The position numbers were made by a program, and so were the translations under genes. 64,000 nucleotides of DNA from Cytophagaceae bacterium (lineage in GTDB: Bacteria; Bacteroidota; Bacteroidia; Cytophagales; Spirosomataceae): positions 558,001 through 622,000 of the forward strand of contig JADKIR010000004.1 in NCBI GenBank assembly GCA_016722655.1, in the 5' to 3' direction. How positions within the stretch are numbered: the stretch's first letter is position 1; each line of letters begins with the position of its first letter. The notes beneath the pieces were generated by a model. It was not told the DNA's origin. It saw only the letters and a program-made list of their open reading frames with translations, and ran no database searches. Shown one piece after another: positions 44,294 through 53,644 of the stretch.

Positions 44294-44893
44294 TTATTCA
44301 ATTTTCATTTTCTTTGCTAAAACCACCAGACCCCTATCAGTTTCCTTTTCTATAAAATCCTTAATCATGTATTCTATTTCCAGCCCATTTTCCGATAATA
44401 AATCAGCGATTTTTTCTTTCGGAATAGCACTGTAATAAAACTCCTGCCCCAACATTGGGCTGGTGTGTTCATCATCAACATCTCCATGGGTAAACAATAA
44501 ATAACCTCCCGGATTAAGCAATCTGGCGATTTTTGGATATATCATTTCCTGCTTACTTTTCGGAAAATGAAAAAAAGAATCCCAGGCCAGTATGCCGTCG
44601 AAAGTTTCGGAAGTTTCGAAATCAAAAAAGTCGGAATAGTGAAATTTGGCATTCAGAATATCGTTATTTTGGGCTAATTCAATCATTTTTTCAGAAAGGT
44701 CAATTCCGGTTACGTGATGACCTTTTTCGGCTAAAAATAAAGCAACTGGTTTTCCTGTTCCACATCCAATGTCCAGGACTTTGGCACCGGGTTTTAGTTT
44801 TTCGGAAAAATCCATAATAAGCTGACTTACAAAGGATTTATCTCTGAATTCCGCCCATTGGCTAGCAATAGTGTTATATGATTCCCTATTCAC
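44294..44893 (-). CDS. Class I SAM-dependent methyltransferase
   Basis: The 199-residue enzyme has the Rossmann methyltransferase motifs: VLDIGCGTGKP (about 39-49) binds SAM, TGIDLSEKMIE is motif II, DGILAWDSFFHFPK is around motif IV, and LLNPGGYLLFT follows. The methyl acceptor is unknown. It lies between two permease genes, its start overlapping the end of paralogue 5 by eight bases and its stop four bases before paralogue 4. It is the only soluble enzyme inside the array. Confidence 0.85.
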   Translation of the reverse strand: MNRESYNTIASQWAEFRDKSFVSQLIMDFSEKLKPGAKVLDIGCGTGKPVALFLAEKGHHVTGIDLSEKMIELAQNNDILNAKFHYSDFFDFETSETFDGILAWDSFFHFPKSKQEMIYPKIARLLNPGGYLLFTHGDVDDEHTSPMLGQEFYYSAIPKEKIADLLSENGLEIEYMIKDFIEKETDRGLVVLAKKMKIE

Positions 44894-47339
44894 TTCGTAA
44901 ACTTTTTACAGGATTCATCAATGCGGCTTTAATACTTCGATAGCTTATTGTCAGGAATGCAATTAGCACGGTCATAAATCCTGACAAGACGAAAATCCAC
45001 CAGCTGATTTCTGTCCTGTATTCAAAGTCCTGCAACCAATTATTCATAGCATAATACCCTAACGGAAAGGCAATTAAAAAAGAAATGACTATCAGTTTCA
45101 AAAAGTCTTTAGATAGTAAACCAACTATTTGGGGAACAGATGAACCCAGCACTTTTCTGATTCCAATTTCTTTGAATCTTTGTTCTGTAGTGAAAGTTAC
45201 AAGGCCAAATAACCCGAGGCATGCAACAAAAATGGTCAACAGGGCAAAAATCCTCAAAACTGAATTCATATTGGCTTCTTTTTGATAAGTCTCATTATAG
45301 AGATTATCCAAAAATGCATAGGTAAATGGCTCACCTGTGCCGTAAGAAGACCATTTGGTTTTCATATCATTTATCAAATCAGTGGAATTCTCAGAATTCA
45401 CCTTGATTATCAAGCTATAATATGGATTATATTTCATAACCAAAGGGTCAATTTTTTCGTGTAAAGACCTCGAATGAAAATCTTTAACCAAACCAATTAC
45501 GGTGAGAATCTCTTTGGGTTTGTCGGCACCTACCGATTCGAGGATGGTTTGTCCAACAGGATTTGGCTTTAGACCAAACGCCTTAACCGCTGACTCATTG
45601 ATAATTATGTTATTCTTTTCAGTGCCATTTTGTTTAGAAAAATTCCTCCCGGCCAATACTTTCAGGCTTAGTGTGGGTATGTATTCTTCGTCAATATTAA
45701 AATTTTTAGCCCTGACTCTCTGTATCGGATCATTAATCGAAGAAACGAGCGTCATGTTGTTGTCCGATGGCCCTGCAGGTACAAATGCCGAAGTCGAAAT
45801 ATTTTTTACCCGGCTGTCTTTCTTCAATTCGTCCCTAAAGGCATTGAAATTATTCCCAAGAAGCCCTGCTTCTCTAATTACAATAAGCTGTTTTCTATCA
45901 TAGCCAAGATCCTTATTTTGAATATATTGCATTTGCTTACCTACTACCAATGTCCCGATTATCAGGGTAGCCGAAATCGCAAATTGAAAAACAACAAGGC
46001 CGCTTCTTATGCCTTTTGAGCTTCCGGTTGAAAATTTGTTTTTCAAAGCATTCAATGGCTTAAAACCTGACATAAAAAATGCCGGGTAACCACCAGCCAG
46101 AAAACTAATGAAGAACGTAAGCAATACAACAGAACCCAAAACCTGAGGGGTAGTTAGATCCAGAAAAGTGTAGGTTTTACTGGAAATTTGATTGAAATAA
46201 GGAATAGCAAAATAAAAGATCAAGCCTGCCAAAATCATAGCCACCAAAGTTGAAATAAACGCCTCAGTCAAAAACTGAAAAACCAACTGGCTTTTTTCAG
46301 ACCCCAAAACTTTTCGCATCCCTATTTCCTTCACACGTTTTGAGGCTCCGGCTGTTGACAAATTCATGAAATTTATACAGGCAATCAATAACATAAAAAG
46401 TGCAATCGCTGAAAAAATATATACCGTTTTTATGTCTCCTGGTTGTTCGAGCTCAAATTTGTAATCTGAATATAGGTGGATGTCCGGAAGGGGTAATAAC
46501 CTGAATCCAACTTTATTACCTTTATCCAAAAACTCTTTGAAGCTCATTCCCATACCTGATTTGATCTGAGCACTCATGTATTTTTCAGGAATGACTTTCA
46601 ATTTAGTTTCCAGATGAGCTAAATCAGCTCCCTTGGCAAGCAAAAGATAAGTGTGGTAATTTCCGTTTAACCAGCTTGGACTTAATCCATCGGAATTGCC
46701 GGCCATTGAAGTCAAGATATCAAAATGAAAATGGGCGTTGGATGGCATCTCTTCAATGATTCCTGTTACAGTGTATAGTCCGCTCAAGTCAGTGTATCCA
46801 ATTTGAGAATAAACACCCTGATCTTTAATCTCGATGGATTTATTGATGGGGTTTTCCTCTCCAAAGTATGTTTCAGCTTGTTTTTGGGTTAAAACGACCG
46901 TATATGGCTTATTTAAAGCATTTTTTGCATTCCCCTTTATAAATTTTATTGAGAAAATATCAAAAAAAGTAGAATCTACCATGGCAGATTTGCCATTTCT
47001 AAAAGACTTATTTGCATAAATAACCTTTGCGGTTTCGGCAGTTTTTAGCAAGCGAGTTGCACCCAAAACCTCGGGAAATTCATTTTTAAAAGTCTGAGCC
47101 ACAGGTGCCATCACACTTGACTCTTCTATGAGCTCGTCACCCATTTTAGCACTTAGGTTCACCCTGACTATTTGATTGGCTTTTTCATTGAATTTGTCAT
47201 ATGAAATCTCGTCAATCACGAAAAGTGAAATTGTAAGACAAGTGGCAATTCCCAATGCCAGACCAATGACATTTATTAAAAACATTGCTTTATTTTTGAG
47301 GAGATTCCTCCAGGCTATTTTGAAATAGTTTTTAATCAT
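44886..47339 (-). CDS. FtsX/MacB-type ABC permease, paralogue 5
   Basis: At 817 residues this is the longest of the array. It opens NYFKIAWRNLLKNKAMFLIN. The motifs are RVKEIGMRKVLGSEK and RFKEIGIRKVLGSSV, and it ends NPVKSLRSE. The first periplasmic region is longer than in the paralogues (KDQGVYSQIGYTDLSGLYTV). Its end overlaps the methyltransferase start. It is 91 bases downstream of paralogue 6. Confidence 0.88.
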   Translation of the reverse strand: MIKNYFKIAWRNLLKNKAMFLINVIGLALGIATCLTISLFVIDEISYDKFNEKANQIVRVNLSAKMGDELIEESSVMAPVAQTFKNEFPEVLGATRLLKTAETAKVIYANKSFRNGKSAMVDSTFFDIFSIKFIKGNAKNALNKPYTVVLTQKQAETYFGEENPINKSIEIKDQGVYSQIGYTDLSGLYTVTGIIEEMPSNAHFHFDILTSMAGNSDGLSPSWLNGNYHTYLLLAKGADLAHLETKLKVIPEKYMSAQIKSGMGMSFKEFLDKGNKVGFRLLPLPDIHLYSDYKFELEQPGDIKTVYIFSAIALFMLLIACINFMNLSTAGASKRVKEIGMRKVLGSEKSQLVFQFLTEAFISTLVAMILAGLIFYFAIPYFNQISSKTYTFLDLTTPQVLGSVVLLTFFISFLAGGYPAFFMSGFKPLNALKNKFSTGSSKGIRSGLVVFQFAISATLIIGTLVVGKQMQYIQNKDLGYDRKQLIVIREAGLLGNNFNAFRDELKKDSRVKNISTSAFVPAGPSDNNMTLVSSINDPIQRVRAKNFNIDEEYIPTLSLKVLAGRNFSKQNGTEKNNIIINESAVKAFGLKPNPVGQTILESVGADKPKEILTVIGLVKDFHSRSLHEKIDPLVMKYNPYYSLIIKVNSENSTDLINDMKTKWSSYGTGEPFTYAFLDNLYNETYQKEANMNSVLRIFALLTIFVACLGLFGLVTFTTEQRFKEIGIRKVLGSSVPQIVGLLSKDFLKLIVISFLIAFPLGYYAMNNWLQDFEYRTEISWWIFVLSGFMTVLIAFLTISYRSIKAALMNPVKSLRSE

Positions 47340-47430
47340 GAATAGTATGCTTTTGGCAATCAGTTTTTTTTTACTGAAAGATTAATAATTAATGTTTTAT
47401 ATATTTCAAAAAAAATGTCATAAGGCTATT

Positions 47431-49824
47431 TTACTCAGTTTTTAAACTTTTGACAGGATCTAATAATGCTGCTTTGATGGCTTGAAAACTGACTGTCAAT
47501 AGTGTGATTGCAAGAGCTCCAATACCTGAGGCAACAAAAACCCACCAGGACAATTCGGTACGATAAGTATATTTTTCCAGCCAACCATTCATGAAATAAT
47601 ATGCTACCGGAGCTGAAAGCAGACAGGCAATAATCACCAAAAGCACAAAATCTTTGGAGAGCATGGCCCATAGGTTCGTCACCGTGGCTCCAAGCACTTT
47701 TCTGATTCCAATTTCTTTGGTGCGTTGCTCTGCTACGAAACTGGCAAGACCAAAAAGCCCAAGGCAGCTGATAAAAATTGCCAATACCGTGAAAATACCG
47801 GCGAGGTTTCCCAATTGCTCTTCATCTGCAAATTTGGCTTCGTATTCTTTGTCAATAAACTGATAAGAATAAGGAATATCGGGAAAATGTTTTTTGAAAA
47901 TTGCTTCAATTAAAGAAAGACTTTCTGAGGCACTTTTCTCGGGATTAAGTCTGATATTATAATAACTGGCAGCATTCCTTCTATCAAAAGCATAAATCAT
48001 CTGTTTAACTTTTGCGTAAGGTGATTGCATCACCATGTCCTCCACCACTCCCACAATTCTTAGTTTCTGATACATTCCTTCATCTTTTGTCAAAAACTTT
48101 CCGATTGGATCTTTCAATCCCATGTATTTTACGGCACTTTGGTTTAATAAAACAGCGTCAGAGTCGGTTTTCATATCTCTGGAAAAATCACGACCCTGTA
48201 CAATTTTCAATCTAAGAGATTTGGCATATTCGGGTGAAACTTCTGTCCAGGCAAAATCTTCCTGAAAACCTTGAGGCTTACCTTCCCATTCCCATCCTGA
48301 GCGGTTAGACCATACATCGGTGGTTGGACTACTGCTTGACGACATCTCAACAGCAGCACCAGAATTCAGAATCTGTGTACGCATGAAGTCATATTTACCG
48401 ATAAAATCCATGTACATTACAGGAACTTGTATCAAACCATTGGTATCATAACCAATAGGACGGTTTTTGGTATGATTGATTTGTTTCATCACTATCAAAG
48501 TACCAATTACCAAACCTACCGAAACTGCAAACTGCATCACAACCAGCACTTTTCTCGGAATTGAGGCCAATTTCCCGACTCTGAAAGTACCTTTAAGAAC
48601 TTTTACCGGTTGAAAAGACGACAGATACAATGCCGGATAACTTCCTGATATTAAAGCAGTAAAAACTACTATCCCCAAACCTGTTGACCAAAAATAAAGA
48701 TTAGACCAGGGGAAATTTATTTCTTTATCAGTAAGTGAATTAAAGCCCGGAAGTGAAATATTGACCAATAAAATTGCCAATAAAAATGCCAAAATCACTA
48801 CCAAAAAAGATTCGCTTAAAAACTGAAAAATAAGCTGATTCCTTTCAGAACCTATCGATTTCCTGATACCCACTTCTTTGGCTCGTTTTTCAGAACGGGC
48901 GGTGCTGAGATTCATAAAATTGATGCAGGCTAGTATCAAAACGAAAATTCCGATTATGCTAAAAAGCCAAACATTTTCGATCAGTCCGCCTGACTGAACC
49001 CCATCCTTAAAATCAGACCGAAGATGCCAGTCTTTCATAGGTAGAAGAATCATCGTGGAATTAAATTCTTTGGATTCAGGATCACCTATTTGTTTGACTT
49101 TCCCGATAATCTTTGAAACCTGGCCAACTGATACATTATCAGCAACTTGGACATACATTTGAAAAGAATTATTTCCCCAGTCATCTTCCGAATTTTTCAC
49201 CCATTCTTGAGACGAAACAAAATATTCCCATGGCATTATGAAATTCAGATAACCAAATGATGAGTTTTTGTTGATGTTTTCATAAACTGCCGTTACCTTC
49301 ATATTGTGCAGGTTATCAACTTTGACCACTTTTCCGATAGGGTCGGTATTCCCAAAAAGTGCCTGTGCAGTAGTTTCAGAAAGCATTATTGAGTTCAATT
49401 CCCTCAGCCCATCGGGGTCGCCATTCAGGATTTTCAAATCGAGCATTTTGAGGATACTTTTCTGGATAAAATTCCCTTCCTGCGTAATATTCTTTTCTCC
49501 AAATTTAATATAGTCTGTTTGCGGCCAGGTTGCCATGGCTATTTCTTTGAAATAAGAACCGTAATTTTCCCGAAGCATTTTCTCCAATGGTATTGGAATC
49601 GGTTGACCGGTGCCTATTTTACCATTAAAAGTCTGATGCTGATATACCTGTGCTAGTTTTTCTGAATTTTTGAAATTTGAATCATAACTCAATTCCTCAA
49701 AAACCCACATACCGATAATAAGAGCAACAGCCATCCCCACAGCCAGGCCAAATATATTTATGAAAGAATAAATCTTGTTTTTTTGGATGTTTCTCCAGGC
49801 AATTTTGAAATAATTTTTGAGCAT
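47431..49824 (-). CDS. FtsX/MacB-type ABC permease, paralogue 6
   Basis: The 797-residue protein opens NYFKIAWRNIQKNKIYSFIN. The motifs are RAKEVGIRKSIGSER (Ser where others have Val) and RTKEIGIRKVLGATV, and it ends DPVKSLKTE. The gap to paralogue 7 is 100 bases and holds the TAGCT-rich sequence at 49830-49864. It probably still belongs to the same transcript, but a separate start cannot be excluded. Confidence 0.88.
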   Translation of the reverse strand: MLKNYFKIAWRNIQKNKIYSFINIFGLAVGMAVALIIGMWVFEELSYDSNFKNSEKLAQVYQHQTFNGKIGTGQPIPIPLEKMLRENYGSYFKEIAMATWPQTDYIKFGEKNITQEGNFIQKSILKMLDLKILNGDPDGLRELNSIMLSETTAQALFGNTDPIGKVVKVDNLHNMKVTAVYENINKNSSFGYLNFIMPWEYFVSSQEWVKNSEDDWGNNSFQMYVQVADNVSVGQVSKIIGKVKQIGDPESKEFNSTMILLPMKDWHLRSDFKDGVQSGGLIENVWLFSIIGIFVLILACINFMNLSTARSEKRAKEVGIRKSIGSERNQLIFQFLSESFLVVILAFLLAILLVNISLPGFNSLTDKEINFPWSNLYFWSTGLGIVVFTALISGSYPALYLSSFQPVKVLKGTFRVGKLASIPRKVLVVMQFAVSVGLVIGTLIVMKQINHTKNRPIGYDTNGLIQVPVMYMDFIGKYDFMRTQILNSGAAVEMSSSSSPTTDVWSNRSGWEWEGKPQGFQEDFAWTEVSPEYAKSLRLKIVQGRDFSRDMKTDSDAVLLNQSAVKYMGLKDPIGKFLTKDEGMYQKLRIVGVVEDMVMQSPYAKVKQMIYAFDRRNAASYYNIRLNPEKSASESLSLIEAIFKKHFPDIPYSYQFIDKEYEAKFADEEQLGNLAGIFTVLAIFISCLGLFGLASFVAEQRTKEIGIRKVLGATVTNLWAMLSKDFVLLVIIACLLSAPVAYYFMNGWLEKYTYRTELSWWVFVASGIGALAITLLTVSFQAIKAALLDPVKSLKTE

Positions 49825-49829
49825 GATTT

Positions 49830-49864
49830 TTCTAGCTTTTAGCTACAAGCAATTAGCTGATAGC
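49830..49864. repeat. TAGCT-rich degenerate repeat, copy 1
   Basis: CTAGCTTTTAGCT and AATTAGCTGATAGCT lie in the gap between paralogues 6 and 7. A related stretch lies at 53494-53523 ahead of the ATPase. Such TAGCTGTTAGCT strings are low-complexity spacers; no function is visible. Confidence 0.4.
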
Positions 49865-49924
49865 TTTATTTTAATGTTTTACTTCTTTCTAAATTTATGA
49901 TTTGCATAGTTCAAATATTGGGCA

Positions 49925-52348
49925 TCATTCCGACTTCAAACTATTAATTGGATTCAATAAAGCAGCCTTAATTGACTGAAATCCAACCGTTACAATAGCT
50001 ATCGCAATGGCCAAAACTGCAGCCAAAGCATAAATCCATAAACCAATATTGATACGATAAGGAAAATCTGAAAGCCATTTTTCCATGAAATAATAGGCTA
50101 TAGGACTAGCCAAAACTATGGAAATTCCAACCAGAACTAAAAACTCTTTTGATAGCAAATTAAAAATGCTAAATACGCTTGCACCTAATACTTTTCTGAT
50201 TCCGATTTCCTTTGTTCGAGACTCAACAGTGAAGGTGGCCAAACCGAAAAGACCCAAACAAGCAATGAAAATCGCCCAGATTGATGCCGATGTAAACAAG
50301 TGTCCGTACTGTTTTTCGCTTACATATTGTTTTTGAAAATTCTCATCTACGAAGAAATATTCAAACGGATTTCCTGAAAAATACTTTTTGTAGAGATTTT
50401 CAAGAGAACTAATCTTGTCGGACATTTTATCTGCAGTAAGTCTTACTGTAATATAAGCCGAGCTATTTTGAGGGTAGAAAATCATCGGGTCGATGGATTG
50501 CTGAAGACTAGCATGATGATAGTCTTTTACCACGCCAACAATTTCAAGATAACGTTCGTCCCATTTGATTTTTGTGGAAAGTGCTTCTTCCGGCGTAAGA
50601 TGAAGCTGCTCTAAAGCCCGCTCATTTATCAAAACTTTGGAGTTATCATTCCATTCAACATTACACTCCTCAGACGTGAAGTTTCGCCCAGATTTTAATT
50701 TTATATCGTAAGTTTTCAAGTATTTATCTCCTATGATAGAAAAAGCAAACGACTTATTTTCATCACCAAATTTTGATTTTGGAGATGTAATGCCCTCCGT
50801 CATGAAATTGTACCAACTACTTGGCACGCTGCCACTGGTAGCATAATCTTTAATAAAACTTTGTTGAGAAATTTCATTTAAAAAACCATTTCTACGAACT
50901 GTAAAAGTGCTATCTATCCCCACATCTGGTCCACGAACTACTAATAGCTGGTTGATATTTATGCCCAAATCTTTGTTTCGCATATAATTTAACTGACTAT
51001 ATATCAGTATAGTAAACAAAATCAAAGTAACTGAAACACTAAACTGAGAAACCACCAACGATTTGCGAAGGAAAACTCCTTTGCTAGTTTTTGTAATTTT
51101 ACCTTTAAGGGTTTCGATAGGCTTATAATTAGATAAAACAAACGCAGTATAAGCCCCAGAACTCAAAGATCCGAGCACTAAAAGAACGATACCTAAAATC
51201 CATACATTAGAATTACTTAGAGATTTAAGGGATAGTTGTTTGCCTATCATTTCATTGAATAATGGCTGAAGTGAGAAGATTAACAGCAATGCTAACATAA
51301 ATGCCAAAACATTCAGCAAAACCGATTCACCTAAAAACTGGCCGACCAAATTGCTTTGTGTTGCCCCAATTACTTTGCGAACCCCAACTTCGTTTGCTCT
51401 TTTGAGAGAATTAGCCGTGCTGAGGTTGATATAATTGAACCATGCAATAAGCAAAATCAAAAAGGCAATACCGGCAAGCATATAAACGTACCTAATATTT
51501 CCTGTGTGTTGTAGGTTATCTGAAAACGAAGCAGCTAAATGGGCTTCACTGAAAGGCTGAATTCTGAAAATATTGGCATCTTTTTCCTTTTGCATTTCAC
51601 GTCGCAATGCCGTTAGCTTCTTTTCAAAAACTTTATAATCAGTTCCGGTTTGCAGCGAAATTACGGCATTGATAAATTGAGAATCTAAATTATTGAGATT
51701 TGCCCAACCGTTTCCATTGAGATTTGCCTCATTTTTTAGGGTTTCAAGAGAAAAAACAATATCAAATCTAATCGTAGAATTTTCGCCCATATCTTCATAA
51801 ACACCATCAACGGTGTAAAGAGCCTTTCCAAACTGATTATAGAGCGAGATGGTCTTTCCAATTGGATTTTCATCTCCAAAATATTTTTTACTATATGAAT
51901 CCGAAATAAACGCTACGTTGGGCTTATTAAAACTTTTTGAATTACCAGATTTTAAAGGAAAACTAAAAAAATCGAAAAAATTTCCTTCCACATAGCCAAT
52001 ACTTTGCTCTCTGAATGAAACGTTTTTGGCTTCATTTTTTACAATTCCTTGAGCAACACCTTCAGCATATCTACTAAAGTCTTTCATTTCAGGAAAACGC
52101 TCCTTGGCCTTCGCAACCCAACCTGGCTCCACTTGCGACCATGAACCACCATTGGTGTTTTCCATCATAACACGATACATGTTGGGCAAATTGGTATGAA
52201 ACTGATTTACACTTTTTTCTAAACTTACGTATTCAAGAATAAGTAAAAAAGCAGAAATACCCATTGCTAAGCCCGCAATGTTTATGAAACTATAGACCTT
52301 GTTGCGAACAAGATTCCTCCAGGCGATTTTGAAATAGTTCTTTAGCAT
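49925..52348 (-). CDS. FtsX/MacB-type ABC permease, paralogue 7
   Basis: The 807-residue protein is the first of the permease array in transcription order. It opens NYFKIAWRNLVRNKVYSFIN. The motifs are RANEVGVRKVIGATQ and RTKEIGIRKVLGASV, and it ends NPINSLKSE instead of NPVKSLKSE. It lies 36 bases downstream of a small secreted protein gene and close to the ATPase and adaptor genes, so it is the most likely partner of those two. Confidence 0.9.
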   Translation of the reverse strand: MLKNYFKIAWRNLVRNKVYSFINIAGLAMGISAFLLILEYVSLEKSVNQFHTNLPNMYRVMMENTNGGSWSQVEPGWVAKAKERFPEMKDFSRYAEGVAQGIVKNEAKNVSFREQSIGYVEGNFFDFFSFPLKSGNSKSFNKPNVAFISDSYSKKYFGDENPIGKTISLYNQFGKALYTVDGVYEDMGENSTIRFDIVFSLETLKNEANLNGNGWANLNNLDSQFINAVISLQTGTDYKVFEKKLTALRREMQKEKDANIFRIQPFSEAHLAASFSDNLQHTGNIRYVYMLAGIAFLILLIAWFNYINLSTANSLKRANEVGVRKVIGATQSNLVGQFLGESVLLNVLAFMLALLLIFSLQPLFNEMIGKQLSLKSLSNSNVWILGIVLLVLGSLSSGAYTAFVLSNYKPIETLKGKITKTSKGVFLRKSLVVSQFSVSVTLILFTILIYSQLNYMRNKDLGININQLLVVRGPDVGIDSTFTVRRNGFLNEISQQSFIKDYATSGSVPSSWYNFMTEGITSPKSKFGDENKSFAFSIIGDKYLKTYDIKLKSGRNFTSEECNVEWNDNSKVLINERALEQLHLTPEEALSTKIKWDERYLEIVGVVKDYHHASLQQSIDPMIFYPQNSSAYITVRLTADKMSDKISSLENLYKKYFSGNPFEYFFVDENFQKQYVSEKQYGHLFTSASIWAIFIACLGLFGLATFTVESRTKEIGIRKVLGASVFSIFNLLSKEFLVLVGISIVLASPIAYYFMEKWLSDFPYRINIGLWIYALAAVLAIAIAIVTVGFQSIKAALLNPINSLKSE

Positions 52349-52383
52349 AATAATGTTAATTTAAATCTTCATTTGAAGATTAT

Positions 52384-52734
52384 TTAAGACTTAGAAGGCG
52401 TTGGGGTTTCTTTCCTCTTCTTCGCAATATTCTGCTCACTTTTCAGATTATTTTCCGGAAAAACTATGGTGGTGCCATGCTTGTTGGATTTGAATTGTGC
52501 ATTTTTCAATTGTAGATTTTTCATCACAAATCCTTCTTTCGAAATATGAATGATGGCTAGATCTTGAGCATTGTAAACCAACGTATCTGCCTCTTCATTT
52601 ACAAGTTTTAAAAGGTTATTTTCAAAACTCAATGCTTCGCCAAATTCGTAGGAACCATCTGATTTTTTAACAAAATCTTGGCAGTAAACTTGCCCAAAAG
52701 CAAGCAAAAATGTAATTGTTAATAGCTTTTTCAT
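52384..52734 (-). CDS. Small secreted hypothetical protein
   Basis: The 116-residue protein has a signal peptide (about 1-19, before QDFVKK) and ends in a basic tail KKRKETPTPSKS. I do not recognise a family. It lies between the ATPase and the first permease, in the same direction, so it may be an accessory part of the exporter. Confidence 0.6.
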   Translation of the reverse strand: MKKLLTITFLLAFGQVYCQDFVKKSDGSYEFGEALSFENNLLKLVNEEADTLVYNAQDLAIIHISKEGFVMKNLQLKNAQFKSNKHGTTIVFPENNLKSEQNIAKKRKETPTPSKS

Positions 52735-52812
52735 AATTCGGTTTTAAATTTAGTATGTTACCTAAATTCAATCTTTTTGGCCATTTTTTTAGCTTAGGCC
52801 TTGCTAATCAGC

Positions 52813-53490
52813 CTATACGTGAAAGTTTTCAGTAACTATCTTACCATCAAACAGATTGATGATCCGATGAGCAAAACTTGCGTCGTAAGGCGAGTGCGTT
52901 ACCATAGCTATCGTGGTGCCTTCATTGTTGAGTTCCTGCAATAGCTTCATTACTTCTTCGCCATTGGTAGAGTCGAGATTACCGGTCGGTTCATCGGCAA
53001 GAATAAGCTTGGGTTTGGCTACCACAGCCCTGGCTATGGCCACCCTTTGCTGCTGACCTCCTGAGAGTTGCTGAGGAAAGTGGTTGCGGCGATGCATCAT
53101 GTTCATGCGGGTAAGTGCAGCTTCTACTTTTTCTTTACGCTCGGCAGCGGGAGTTTTGAGATATAAAAGTGGCAATTCCACATTTTCGAATACCGTCAAC
53201 TCATCAATGAGGTTAAAGCTTTGAAAAACAAAACCAATGTTTCCCTTTCTTAGTGAAGCCCGTTCTCTTTCCGACATTTTGGCTACCTCATTGCCATAAA
53301 AATCATAGGTTCCTTCTGATGGATTATCCAATAACCCAATGATATTCAGCAAAGTAGATTTGCCACAGCCCGATGGACCCATGATGGCCACAAATTCGCC
53401 GTCTTTTATTTCCAGATCAATGCCGTTTAAGGCAGTAGTTTCAATTTCCTCGGTAGTAAATACCTTCTGAAGGTTGTTAGTTTTGAGCAT
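52813..53490 (-). CDS. LolD/MacB-type ABC transporter ATPase (second copy)
   Basis: The 225-residue ATPase has Walker A GPSGCGKST (38-46), Q-loop Q90, signature LSGGQQQRVAIARA (from 142), Walker B LILADEPTGNLD (162-173) and the switch H199. All catalytic residues are canonical. It belongs to the MacB/LolD/FtsE group that drives FtsX-type permeases by mechanotransmission. It lies between the adaptor and permease genes and is the closest ATPase to the seven permeases. Compare the first copy at 60157. Confidence 0.93.
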   Translation of the reverse strand: MLKTNNLQKVFTTEEIETTALNGIDLEIKDGEFVAIMGPSGCGKSTLLNIIGLLDNPSEGTYDFYGNEVAKMSERERASLRKGNIGFVFQSFNLIDELTVFENVELPLLYLKTPAAERKEKVEAALTRMNMMHRRNHFPQQLSGGQQQRVAIARAVVAKPKLILADEPTGNLDSTNGEEVMKLLQELNNEGTTIAMVTHSPYDASFAHRIINLFDGKIVTENFHV

Positions 53491-53493
53491 AAT

Positions 53494-53523
53494 TTTAGCT
53501 GTTAGTTTATAGCTGTTAGCTTT
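53494..53523. repeat. TAGCT-rich degenerate repeat, copy 2
   Basis: TTAGCTGTTAG, TATAGCTGTTAGCTT and nearby strings lie upstream of the second ATPase gene. They resemble 49830-49864. Confidence 0.35.
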
Positions 53524-53644
53524 GGGCTACTTTTTTTGTTTGCTATATTTATTATTGTGTTATTTTAAATCAATTTTTTATAAATATTACATTAATCATT
53601 CGCATTGAATTTTCGATTTTTAAGAAAAAATTTATCGCATCTTT

